Positions 41,502-49,657 of a stretch of 64,000 bases of DNA are shown one piece after another (the stretch's first letter is position 1; each line of letters starts with the position of its first letter). The position numbers and the translations under genes are program-made. The DNA comes from Paenibacillus pedocola (lineage in GTDB: Bacteria; Bacillota; Bacilli; Paenibacillales; Paenibacillaceae), in assembly GCF_031599675.1 (NCBI RefSeq), contig NZ_CP134223.1, forward strand, positions 4,526,001-4,590,000. The letters are read 5' to 3'. The notes under the pieces are model-generated. The model made no database searches and was not told the origin of the DNA. It saw nothing but the letters and a program-made list of their open reading frames with translations.

Positions 41502-44500
41502 ATGACAACTGACAAAGTTAAAAGCGTCTGTCCTTACTGCGGGGTTGGCTGCGGGATCGTACTCGAAGTATCGGATAACCGCGTAGTCAAAATCACCGGC
41601 GATAAGGAGCATCCGGCCAATTTCGGCCGGTTGTGCACCAAAGGCAGCACCGCTGCAGCTGCGATTACGGAATCCGGCCGGATGGAGTATGCCTACAGCC
41701 GCCCTTCCCGGGGGACTGAACCTGTGAAAATGGAAATCAGTGCAGCCATCACCGAAACCGCGCAGCGGCTGCGCAGCATTCTGGAGGAACACGGCCCGGA
41801 TGCACTCTCCGTCTATGTATCGGGCCAAATGTCGCTGGAGGCCCAGTACCTGATTAACAAGCTGGCCAAGGGCTTCATCCGGACGCCGAATATTGAGTCC
41901 AATTCACGTCTCTGTATGGCTGGTGCCGGGAACGGCTACAAGCTCTCCCTGGGAGCGGATGGCCCTCCGGGCTCTTATCAGGATATGGATCAAACGGATT
42001 TGTTCTTCGTGATCGGCGCCAATATGGCCGATTGTCATCCGATTCTGTTCCTGCGGATGATGGACCGGGTGAAGAACGGCGCCAAGCTAATTGTCGTTGA
42101 TCCCCGGCGGACGGCAACGGCAGAGAAGGCGGACTTGTTCATGCAGATCAGACCCGGAACGGATCTGGCTTTGCTCAACGGGCTGCTGCATCTGCTGGTA
42201 AAGAACGGCCATACGGATCCGGATTTTATCGCCCGGTTCACCTCGGGCTTTGAGAGCATGGAGGAATTCCTGGAGGATTATCCGCCGGATAAAGTCTCCG
42301 AAATCACCGGCATCCCGGAGGCGGATATCCGTCAGGCGGCCGAGTGGATTGGTGAGGCTCCGGAGTGGATGTCCTGCTGGACCATGGGTCTCAACCAGAG
42401 CATTCACGGCACCTGGCACACCAATGCCATCTGCAATCTGCATCTGGCTACTGGAGCTATCTGCCGTCCGGGGAGCGGCCCCTTCTCCCTCACCGGACAG
42501 CCCAATGCCATGGGTGGACGGGAGATGGGCTACATGGGGCCGGGCTTGCCCGGACAGCGTTCTCTGGTGTCCGAGGATGACCGCAGCTTCATAGAGAAGC
42601 TGTGGGAAATTCCCCAGGGCACTCTCCGGACGGATGTCAGCGGAGGCACCATATCCATGTTCGAAAACATGACCACAGGCAAGATCAAAGCCTGCTGGAT
42701 TATCTGCACCAATCCGGTGGCTACCGTTCCGAACCGCAAGAAGGTCATCGCTGCCCTGGAAGCGGCTGAGCTGGTCATTACCCAGGACAGCTTCCTGGAT
42801 ACCGAGACCAACCGTTATGCGGATATCCTGCTGCCCGGAGCTTTATGGGCTGAAGGTGAAGGGGTGATGATTAATTCGGAGCGCAACCTGACCCTGATGC
42901 AGCAAGCCGTGAAGCCGCCTGGAGAAGCCATGCCGGACTGGCAGCTTATCGCCAAGGTAGCCGCTGAGATGGGTTATGCTGAGGCATTTTCCTACTCTTC
43001 TTCAGCAGAGGTCTACGCGGAAATCCAGCAAGCCTGGAATCCGAAAACAGGATACGACCTGCGCGGAGCCACCTATGCACGGCTAAGAGAAACGCCTGTG
43101 CAGTGGCCGAGTGCGCCGGATCAGCCGAACGACCGGAATCCCATCCGGTATCTGAACTCTCAAGGCGGCACAGCTCAGATCGAGCTTTCAGATGGCAGTT
43201 CTCCGGATCTCGTGTTCCCGACAGAAAGCGGAAAGGCTGTATTCTGGGCACGTCCGTATATGCCGCCTGCAGAGCTGCCGGACAGCGACTATCCCTTTGT
43301 ACTGAATTCCGGCCGTTTGCAGCATCAATGGCATACGCTGACCAAAACAGGCAAAGTCCAGAAGCTCAATAAATTGAATCCGGGCCCCTTTGTAGAAATT
43401 CATCCGGAAGATGCTGAAGCCCTGGGGATTAAAGACCGGGAGCCGGTGGAGCTCCGTTCTCGGCGGGGGCTGGCTGTTCTTCCGGCGGTCCTCTCAGACC
43501 GCGTGCGCCCCGGCAACTGCTTTGCCCCTTTTCACTGGAATGATGTCTTCGGAGCACAGCTGGCTGTCAATGACGTTACCAATGATGCCGTCGACCCAAT
43601 GTCCTTGCAGCCCGAGTTAAAATTCTGTTCGGTGTCTCTGGTCAAGGCTGCAGTTCAGCCTGGCGGGGAACGGCATACGCCGGCCAAAGACCAGAGTCCG
43701 GCTTCACAGCCAGCCAGCACTGAGACCGTCCGCCCGAAGGAGGCCGTAACAATGAAGCAGCTTGACACACTCGCAGGCCTGCTAGGGATTGAAGCCCCCG
43801 CAGCCCTGACTCTGGATAGCCGCGAACAGGCTTATCTGTCCGGCTTCCTCACCAGCCTGCGCACCGAGGCCGGCCGGTCCGTTTCCGGCATCCCGGTTCT
43901 TCCGCCCACCGCGCCTTTTGAAGCTCCTACCCGTTTCTTTGTAGATGGCCTGCTCGCAGGCATGTTCTCCCGCGTCCCGCTTTCCGGGGCGGCAGCCTCC
44001 GCTGGAACTAATAATTTATCGGGCTTAGCCCCTTCGGAGGCTGCCCCGTTCCCGCAGGCTGCTGCTACAACTAAGCTTCCGGTTACCATCTTATGGGCTT
44101 CACAGACGGGAAATGCGGAGGGTGCAGCCATTGACTGCGCCAGAAAGTTACAGCAAGACGGTTATGATGTACGGCTCGTAAATATGAACCAATATTCCGT
44201 GAGCGATCTGGCCAAGAACAGGTTTGCCCTGTTCATCGCCAGCACCTTCGGAGCCGGCGACCCTCCGGACAATGGCGAAAGCTTCTTCCAGTCCCTTCAG
44301 GCAGAGAATGCCCCGCAGCTTCAGGATCTGCGTTATGCCGTGCTCGCTTTCGGGGATTCCAATTATGATCTCTTTTGCGGCTTCGGGCGGAATCTGGATG
44401 CCCGCCTCACAGAGCTTGGCGCGCAGCGGCTGCTTGAATGTGCCCATTGCGATACAGACTTCCAGGAGCAGGTGGACGCATGGACGAATGATATCTCAGC

Positions 44501-45746
44501 ACTGTTGAGCGGATTTACAGACAGCCCGAAGCCTAGTGTACCTGCCTCAGCAAGCAGCAATTCGTCCACTCCGTCTACTCCGGCCACCGTATCCGGCCCG
44601 GTTCCACCAAGTTCGGAACCGCGCGGATATCACCGGAACCACCCGGTACCGTCCAGGCTGCTGTTCAAGCAGAACCTGAACAAGGCCGGATCTGAAAAAG
44701 AAACTCGCCACTACGCCTTCGACCTTTCCACTGCCGGAGTCCAGTTCGAAGCCGGTGATGCTCTGGGCGTGTGGCCTGCCAATTGCCCTGATCTGGCCCG
44801 CAGTCTGCTGCATACGCTGGGCATTGAGCCCGCTACCCCGGTGCTGGTCAAAGGCCAGGGACAACTGCCGGTGGCCGAAGCACTGCTCCGTCATTTCGAG
44901 ATTGCCCGGGTGACACCGGATATGCTCCGGTTCATCCGTGACCGCTCTCGGGATGCCCGGTTAAGCCAGCTGCTAGACCAAGAGAACCCGGCGGAGCTCA
45001 AGCAATGGCTGTGGGGCCGTCAGCTGATCGATGTGCTGCAGGAAATCCCGGTTTCACTCAGCGCACAGGAGCTTGTGGAACAGCTCAAGCCTTTGCAGCC
45101 CCGTCTCTATTCGATTTCTTCCAGCCCGAAAGCCAATCCGAATGAGGTTCATATTACTGTTTCCACTGTTCGATACGAGAACAACGGCAGCGCCCGCAAG
45201 GGAGTATGCTCCACATTTCTCGCGGACCGTGCCACAGAGGATGCGGCCATTCCTATTTTCATTCAAAAGAATGCCCATTTCCGCCCGCCGGCTAATCCCG
45301 ATGCCCCGATGATTATGGTCGGTCCGGGTACCGGTATTGCACCGTTCCGGGGCTTCCTGCAGGAACGCAAAGCGTCCGGGGCCAAGGGAAGAAACTGGCT
45401 GATCTTCGGGGAACAGCGGGAGGAGAGTGATTTCTATTTCCGCGAGGAGCTTGAAGTTCTCCAGAAGGAAGGCTTCCTGCATCGGCTGGATACTGCCTTT
45501 TCACGTGATCAGCCTGACAAAGTTTATGTACAGCACCGCATCCTTGAGCATGGAGCCGAGCTCTGGGCTTGGCTTCAGAAAGGCGCGCACTTCTACGTAT
45601 GCGGGGATGCCCAGCAAATGGCCAAAGAAGTGGATGCCGCATTGAAAATGGTAATTCAGCAGCACGGCGGTATGACTGCCGATGAAGCGAATCAATATGT
45701 CAAAGAAATGTCCTTATCCAAGCGGTATGCGCGGGATGTCTATTAA
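41502..45746 (+). CDS. Assimilatory nitrate reductase fused to CysJ-type diflavin reductase
   Basis: A 1414-residue fusion. Residues 1-715 form a molybdopterin oxidoreductase: a [4Fe-4S] site C10-x2-C13-x3-C17...C45, then the Mo-bis-MGD domains ending in the F-H-W-N-D-V-F-G and A-V-D-P-M-S-like region. Residues about 745-855 resemble the CysJ N-terminus. A flavodoxin domain begins near 858 (L-W-A-S-Q-T-G-N-A-E), an FAD domain includes R-L-Y-S-I-S-S-S near 1195, and the NADP domain starts near 1270 (V-G-P-G-T-G-I-A-P-F-R-G-F). The polypeptide should pass electrons from NADPH through FAD, FMN and Fe-S to nitrate in the cytoplasm, replacing a separate NasB. It follows nasA in one operon. Confidence 0.93.
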   Translation: MTTDKVKSVCPYCGVGCGIVLEVSDNRVVKITGDKEHPANFGRLCTKGSTAAAAITESGRMEYAYSRPSRGTEPVKMEISAAITETAQRLRSILEEHGPDALSVYVSGQMSLEAQYLINKLAKGFIRTPNIESNSRLCMAGAGNGYKLSLGADGPPGSYQDMDQTDLFFVIGANMADCHPILFLRMMDRVKNGAKLIVVDPRRTATAEKADLFMQIRPGTDLALLNGLLHLLVKNGHTDPDFIARFTSGFESMEEFLEDYPPDKVSEITGIPEADIRQAAEWIGEAPEWMSCWTMGLNQSIHGTWHTNAICNLHLATGAICRPGSGPFSLTGQPNAMGGREMGYMGPGLPGQRSLVSEDDRSFIEKLWEIPQGTLRTDVSGGTISMFENMTTGKIKACWIICTNPVATVPNRKKVIAALEAAELVITQDSFLDTETNRYADILLPGALWAEGEGVMINSERNLTLMQQAVKPPGEAMPDWQLIAKVAAEMGYAEAFSYSSSAEVYAEIQQAWNPKTGYDLRGATYARLRETPVQWPSAPDQPNDRNPIRYLNSQGGTAQIELSDGSSPDLVFPTESGKAVFWARPYMPPAELPDSDYPFVLNSGRLQHQWHTLTKTGKVQKLNKLNPGPFVEIHPEDAEALGIKDREPVELRSRRGLAVLPAVLSDRVRPGNCFAPFHWNDVFGAQLAVNDVTNDAVDPMSLQPELKFCSVSLVKAAVQPGGERHTPAKDQSPASQPASTETVRPKEAVTMKQLDTLAGLLGIEAPAALTLDSREQAYLSGFLTSLRTEAGRSVSGIPVLPPTAPFEAPTRFFVDGLLAGMFSRVPLSGAAASAGTNNLSGLAPSEAAPFPQAAATTKLPVTILWASQTGNAEGAAIDCARKLQQDGYDVRLVNMNQYSVSDLAKNRFALFIASTFGAGDPPDNGESFFQSLQAENAPQLQDLRYAVLAFGDSNYDLFCGFGRNLDARLTELGAQRLLECAHCDTDFQEQVDAWTNDISALLSGFTDSPKPSVPASASSNSSTPSTPATVSGPVPPSSEPRGYHRNHPVPSRLLFKQNLNKAGSEKETRHYAFDLSTAGVQFEAGDALGVWPANCPDLARSLLHTLGIEPATPVLVKGQGQLPVAEALLRHFEIARVTPDMLRFIRDRSRDARLSQLLDQENPAELKQWLWGRQLIDVLQEIPVSLSAQELVEQLKPLQPRLYSISSSPKANPNEVHITVSTVRYENNGSARKGVCSTFLADRATEDAAIPIFIQKNAHFRPPANPDAPMIMVGPGTGIAPFRGFLQERKASGAKGRNWLIFGEQREESDFYFREELEVLQKEGFLHRLDTAFSRDQPDKVYVQHRILEHGAELWAWLQKGAHFYVCGDAQQMAKEVDAALKMVIQQHGGMTADEANQYVKEMSLSKRYARDVY

Positions 45747-45839
45747 GCAGACTAATGATCATGCATAAAATCAGCCGGCAACGATCAACCTACAGGTTAG
45801 CGTCCTTATGGCGCGTTAATCACAGGAGGCGATCTATTA

Positions 45840-46064
45840 ATGGCAAAGCCGGATAACCGTGCAGACAATGTTGAGCATTTACAGCAAAGCATTCAGCACA
45901 CCATGCAAAACCTGCATGAAGCTGAAGACTATTTAAACGAATTTTCTTCTGAAATCAGCAGCAAAGAACGGGAACAAATCGAAGCAAAGAACGAACGCCG
46001 CAAAGAAAGCATTAAAGGCTTCCGCGAGGAAGTTAAGGACGAAGCTGCCCATTCCGAGGAGTAG
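45840..46064 (+). CDS. tlp: Small acid-soluble spore protein Tlp
   Basis: A 74-residue, highly charged, helical protein without cysteine. It begins M-A-K-P-D-N-R-A-D-N-V and continues L-Q-Q-S-I-Q-H-T-M-Q-N-L-H-E-A-E, the pattern of Tlp, a minor small acid-soluble protein made in the forespore under sigma-G. The name 'thioredoxin-like' is historical. AGGAGG lies nine bases before the ATG. It follows the nitrate operon by about 90 bp but should have its own forespore promoter, which I could not identify with certainty. Confidence 0.92.
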   Translation: MAKPDNRADNVEHLQQSIQHTMQNLHEAEDYLNEFSSEISSKEREQIEAKNERRKESIKGFREEVKDEAAHSEE

Positions 46065-46088
46065 TTATTGTCAGTGGCTGTTCAAGCG

Positions 46089-46131
46089 AAACGGCGGGTC
46101 ACCCGGATCATTCCGGGCTGAACCGCCGTTT
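46089..46131. terminator. Hairpin between tlp and the nucleotidyltransferase gene
   Basis: AAACGGCGG pairs with CCGCCGTTT, with CCCGGA/TCCGGG inside. There is no long T run. It lies between convergent genes and probably serves both. Confidence 0.75.
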
Positions 46132-46150
46132 GGCTTGGAGTAAAGCAGCA

Positions 46151-46879
46151 TTAGAGTTCCCGCATCTCCGCATAAGCTTCAGGTGTGCCGACATCCTCAA
46201 TCGTACCCTCCGTAAAATAGGCGCGCATCTCCTGGCGGGAGTGCAGCCACTCGGGAAAATAACTCGGTGCATCCGGGTTACCCCCTTCAGCGAGATAACG
46301 GGAGAACAGCGGCAGCGTTGAACGCTTATAGATATAAAGTGCAAATACACCTATGTTCGTCCGGGGTGACTGCGGCTTTTCTTCCAAGGAAAGGACCCGC
46401 ATCTCATCGTCCAGCTCAGCCACGCCTACACTGCGGAGCTCCCGGATATTGTCTACCGTCCGGACCAGAATACAGTCTTTGTCCACCTGATGAAAATAAT
46501 TCAGATACCCCTCAAGGCCAAAGCCGAGCACATTGTCGCCTGCCAGAACCAGCAGATCCTCCTTCAGCTGTTCCCGCTCAATGACAAACTGGATATCGCC
46601 GACCGCACCTAACCGTGTTTCGGGGGAAGATGTGCCGTCATTCAGAATACGGACAGGCTTCGTCCCGCCATAATCGAGATGCCACTGCTGAAAAGCGCCG
46701 AAGAAGCGCTCATTCGTCACAATCAGAATCTCCGTAATTTCCTCCAGAACCTCCAGCCGGTCCATCAACAGATCCAGAATCGTCCGGCTTCCTTGAATCG
46801 GCAGCAGCGGCTTTGGCGTATCCTTCGTTAACGGATAAAGACGGGTCGCATACCCCGCAGCCAAGATTAATGCTATCAT
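46151..46879 (-). CDS. Sugar-1-phosphate nucleotidyltransferase
   Basis: A 242-residue protein with the NTP-transferase N-terminal motif L-I-L-A-A-G-Y-A-T-R-L-Y-P-L-T-K-D-T-P-K-P-L-L (residues 4-26), then L-V-L-A-G-D-N near 112 and V-L-S-L-E-E-K-P near 165. It is the short, single-domain type related to glucose-1-phosphate thymidylyl- or uridylyltransferases, without a hexapeptide-repeat C-terminus. It would activate a sugar for glycan synthesis. GGGGAG lies before the ATG. The neighbours (spore coat ATP-grasp and glycosyltransferase-like genes) suggest spore-surface polysaccharide, as an inference. Confidence 0.87.
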   Translation of the reverse strand: MIALILAAGYATRLYPLTKDTPKPLLPIQGSRTILDLLMDRLEVLEEITEILIVTNERFFGAFQQWHLDYGGTKPVRILNDGTSSPETRLGAVGDIQFVIEREQLKEDLLVLAGDNVLGFGLEGYLNYFHQVDKDCILVRTVDNIRELRSVGVAELDDEMRVLSLEEKPQSPRTNIGVFALYIYKRSTLPLFSRYLAEGGNPDAPSYFPEWLHSRQEMRAYFTEGTIEDVGTPEAYAEMREL

Positions 46880-46965
46880 CCTGTTCGCTCCCCTGCCCTG
46901 AATATTTCCCTTAACTATAACCCACAGGGAACATCAAGCCAAGTCTGCTGCTGCACCTTCACAAC

Positions 46966-47721
46966 CTACTTCTTCATATGAAACCGCCGGTATCTCATTA
47001 CTTTTTTGTACATGGATTTATCCTTGAGCTGATTAAAGATATAGGGATCCGGATTCATATTCACTTCAATAATCCATGGTGTCAGAGTCCGGTCCAATCC
47101 GACATCTACACCGATCTGCACAATCTTCGGATAGGTTTTCTGCATATGAGCCGCCATGCGTACGCCAAGCGTACTTAGTTCACCAGTCAGCTGAGTAAGC
47201 CTCTGTGCCGGCAGATGGGTACTGAGCAAGGTTTCTATCGAAGTTGGTTTGCCGCCGCTGTGGTAATTCGTAACAATCTTGCGCGGGTGGCCCAGCCGGC
47301 CGATAATTCCGGTAGCTTCCCAGACTCCTTTGGGACTTAACTGCACCATTACCCGGATATCGAAACGGCGGCGTTTATGCTTCAGCAGGTGAATTCCTTT
47401 TTGAATCAGATACCTTCTGCCGCCTGTCTTCTTCGCCAGACTTTGGTGAAAGGAATCAAAGGTGTCGAAATGGCGGACCGTTTCTTCATATTGATAGGTG
47501 AAGCCCCCCCGTCCCCCCCGCTCCGCGCGGATTACGCCGTTCCCATAGGTTCCCCTTTCGGGCTTGACGTAGATCATTCCATAGCTGTAGATCATCTGCT
47601 CCAGATTGCGTCTGGTAAATCTCCGGGTATCCGGGATATAGGGTCTGATGGAAGCACTCTGAAGCAGCAGCTTCGTTTTTAGCCATTTGCTCTGCAATGA
47701 AACAGCTTTTCTTGCCTTCAC
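46966..47721 (-). CDS. YheC/YheD-family spore coat-associated ATP-grasp protein
   Basis: A 251-residue ATP-grasp protein. It shows M-I-Y-V-K-P-E-R-G-T-Y-G-N-G-V (nucleotide-binding strand-loop) near residue 50, a conserved F-D-I-R-V-M-V-Q-L near 120, and W-I-I-E-V-N-M-N-P-D-P near 215, where the Glu and Asn bind Mg-ATP. The YheC/YheD family is linked to the Bacillus endospore coat; its reaction is unknown, but the fold ligates carboxylates to amines or thiols. The start is a GTG at 47721 with AGGAGA eight bases before it. This is about half the size of YheC, so it is a minimal form. Confidence 0.85.
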   Translation of the reverse strand: MKARKAVSLQSKWLKTKLLLQSASIRPYIPDTRRFTRRNLEQMIYSYGMIYVKPERGTYGNGVIRAERGGRGGFTYQYEETVRHFDTFDSFHQSLAKKTGGRRYLIQKGIHLLKHKRRRFDIRVMVQLSPKGVWEATGIIGRLGHPRKIVTNYHSGGKPTSIETLLSTHLPAQRLTQLTGELSTLGVRMAAHMQKTYPKIVQIGVDVGLDRTLTPWIIEVNMNPDPYIFNQLKDKSMYKKVMRYRRFHMKK

Positions 47722-47857
47722 ACCTGCACTCTCCTGTCCGAAAAGGGTTTCCCTTTTCCTGATTTACAAAGTCAGTGCATCCTATGCAGAAGCAGGCGAG
47801 GCGGAATGAACCATTTGTCCCGTCCGGGAATATTAAGTTTCAACTTTCCTTTGCCCG

Positions 47858-47886
47858 GTCATCCCGTGAGGCACAGGCATACTCTA
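47858..47886 (+). promoter_or_regulatory. Candidate sporulation (sigma-E/sigma-K type) promoter
   Basis: GGTCAT (47858-47862 plus flank) and CATACTCTA (47878-47886), 15 bp apart, match the mother-cell pattern of a -35 like GTCATA and a -10 CATANNNTA. It lies 43 bp before the glycosyltransferase-like start codon. Confidence 0.5.
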
Positions 47887-47929
47887 GTACAGACGCGCAA
47901 GTGTCAATTTGTGCACGGAGATGAACCTA

Positions 47930-48745
47930 ATGTCAGCAACCTCAGCAGGCTCACACGTTAGCGGCCCCTCTATAGACGTACTAATCCCAGCCATAGAAAA
48001 GGATCTGGCCACCCTTCCCTATGTGATCGACAGTCTTCGCCGCTATGTACGCCACCCCATCAGCCACATCTATATCGTCTCACCCGGCAGCAGCAGAATC
48101 AGGGAAATGTGCTCTCGCAAAGGCTGTATTTTCGTCGATGAGACTACCGTTCTGCCATTTACTAAAAAAGACATCCGTTATTCCTCCTCCCGCTGGAACC
48201 GTTCCGGTTGGCTGTATCAGCAGCTGCTTAAGCTGAATGGGGATCATATCTGCCGGGAAAATTATTTCCTGGTCATCGATGCCGATACGGTGCTGATTCG
48301 CCCCCACCGGTTCCGTTCAGAGGGTAGAACCGTCTTTTACTGCCGCAATTGGAGCCAGCCGGAATATTTCCGCACTTACAGGAAGCTGATGGGGACCGCC
48401 GCACCTTCTCCCAAATCCTTTGTGACGCATTATATGCTGTTTGAGAAATCTAAGCTTACCGCTTTAAAAAGAACCATAGAAGCCCGCCATGGTATGCCTT
48501 GGCATGCCGCCATTCTCCGCAGTATCGACAGGAAAAAGCAGTTCGGCTTTTCCGAATTTGAAACGTATGCCAATTATGTGTACAGCGGTAACCGCGCCTC
48601 GGTTCTGCTCAGAAATGCAAATAATAAATCGCTGAAGACCTCAGCATCCGCCGTAGGAACCAAACAACGCCGGAAGCTGGCGCGTACCTACCGGTCCATT
48701 TCTTTCCATCAGCGTAAGGGATACTCCATTCCAGCCAAGCATTAA
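47930..48745 (+). CDS. DUF6492-type glycosyltransferase-like protein
   Basis: A 271-residue soluble protein. It starts with a Rossmann-like strand I-D-V-L-I-P-A-I-E-K-D-L-A-T-L and contains Y-F-L-V-I-D-A-D-T-V-L-I near residue 120, where D-A-D is the nucleotide-sugar metal site of GT-A glycosyltransferases. W-N-R-S-G-W-L-Y-Q-Q-L-L-K-L lies before it, and a later F-S-E-F-E-T-Y-A-N-Y matches the DUF6492 family. The longest frame begins at 47909; CGGAG nine bases before the ATG at 47930 gives the better start. A mother-cell-type promoter upstream and the neighbouring coat gene suggest a role on the spore surface. Confidence 0.78.
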   Translation: MSATSAGSHVSGPSIDVLIPAIEKDLATLPYVIDSLRRYVRHPISHIYIVSPGSSRIREMCSRKGCIFVDETTVLPFTKKDIRYSSSRWNRSGWLYQQLLKLNGDHICRENYFLVIDADTVLIRPHRFRSEGRTVFYCRNWSQPEYFRTYRKLMGTAAPSPKSFVTHYMLFEKSKLTALKRTIEARHGMPWHAAILRSIDRKKQFGFSEFETYANYVYSGNRASVLLRNANNKSLKTSASAVGTKQRRKLARTYRSISFHQRKGYSIPAKH

Positions 48746-48759
48746 GAAGGGAGAGCGTC

Positions 48760-48888
48760 ATGCCTGCCACTCTTCTCTGCGGCGGTTCCGGCAAGCGGCT
48801 GTGTCCGCTTCCGGACCGAATTCGCTCAACAACGCTTCCTTCAAGTGACGGTGAACCCATAAGGACAGCACATTTACAGCAGCACTGA
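48760..48888 (+). pseudogene. Truncated remnant of a mannose-1-phosphate guanylyltransferase-like gene
   Basis: A 42-codon frame directly after the DUF6492 gene, with an excellent GAAGGGAG site before its ATG. It reads M-P-A-T-L-L-C-G-G-S-G-K-R-L-C-P-L-P-D-R-I-R, which matches the nucleotide-binding start of mannose-1-phosphate guanylyltransferases (L-C-G-G-S-G-K-R-L-W-P-L-S) with Trp changed to Cys and Ser to Pro. After about 25 residues the similarity stops, and the frame ends at TGA 48888. The rest of the gene (about 320 residues or more) is absent. It is best read as a deletion remnant that retained its ribosome binding site. Confidence 0.7.
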
Positions 48889-48893
48889 GGTCA

Positions 48894-48952
48894 TTGACAA
48901 AAAATTGTAAATCCCGTAAATTGAAGTAAACTAATAGTGCAATTAATTACAC
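48894..48952 (+). promoter_or_regulatory. Promoter and operator of the TetR/nitroreductase operon
   Basis: TTGACA (48894-48899) and TAAATT (48917-48922) are 17 bp apart. The near-palindrome GTGCAATTAATTACAC (48937-48952) follows within the transcribed leader and is a good candidate site for the TetR protein encoded next, implying autorepression. Confidence 0.7.
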
Positions 48953-48979
48953 TTAAGTGAATTTCATGGAGGGATTTAT

Positions 48980-49633
48980 TTGGGAAGCGCTGAACGAAGA
49001 AGCAGAGAAATGGAGCTTCGCAGGAAGGACATCATTGAAGCGGCAGAGCATGTGTTTTTTGAAAAGGGCTATGAACGCTCTACTATGGATGATGTGGCCA
49101 AGCAGGCGGAATTCAGCAAAAGAACCCTGTACGCTTACTTTAACAGCAAGGAGCAGATTTATTTTGAAATTATGATCAGAGGATACCGGCGCTTAATCGG
49201 CCTCTTGCAAGACAAGCTTCAGGGGAACAACTCCTTAACCGCAATGGAAACACTCTGGGAGATTACCTCAGTTTACTATGAGTTTTCCTGCGGGGAACCG
49301 CATTATTTCCAGGCGATTATTGAATATGAGAACAGCCTGTCTGATTTTCAGAACGGGATACCAGATGATTCCAGGAACGAATGTTATGCGCTCGGGGAAG
49401 AAGCCCTGCTATTCGTGAAAAATGCGCTGCAAAGGGGTGTTGAAGACGGCAGCATTCGTTCAGATCTGCGGGTGGATCAAGCCACAATGACCTTATGGGC
49501 CAGTATGCTTGGCATATTCAGCACGGTAAGGACCAAGAAACATTACCTTGAGCGCTACTATAAAATCGGACCCGGTGAATTCATCCAAGAATCGTTCCGC
49601 CTCCTGCTCCGTTCCCTGGAACCGGCTCAATAA
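48980..49633 (+). CDS. TetR/AcrR-family transcriptional regulator
   Basis: A 217-residue regulator whose helix-turn-helix is textbook: R-R-K-D-I-I-E-A-A-E-H-V-F-F-E-K-G-Y-E-R-S-T-M-D-D-V-A, then F-S-K-R-T-L-Y-A-Y-F-N-S-K-E. The C-terminal ligand-binding part is unassigned. The start is a TTG at 48980, with GGAGGG six bases before it. An earlier ATG at 48957 is in another frame. It is followed after 24 bp by the nitroreductase-family gene, so the two form an operon under a palindrome-bearing promoter. Confidence 0.9.
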   Translation: MGSAERRSREMELRRKDIIEAAEHVFFEKGYERSTMDDVAKQAEFSKRTLYAYFNSKEQIYFEIMIRGYRRLIGLLQDKLQGNNSLTAMETLWEITSVYYEFSCGEPHYFQAIIEYENSLSDFQNGIPDDSRNECYALGEEALLFVKNALQRGVEDGSIRSDLRVDQATMTLWASMLGIFSTVRTKKHYLERYYKIGPGEFIQESFRLLLRSLEPAQ

Positions 49634-49657
49634 TCCCACTTATGGAGGAGAACAGAT

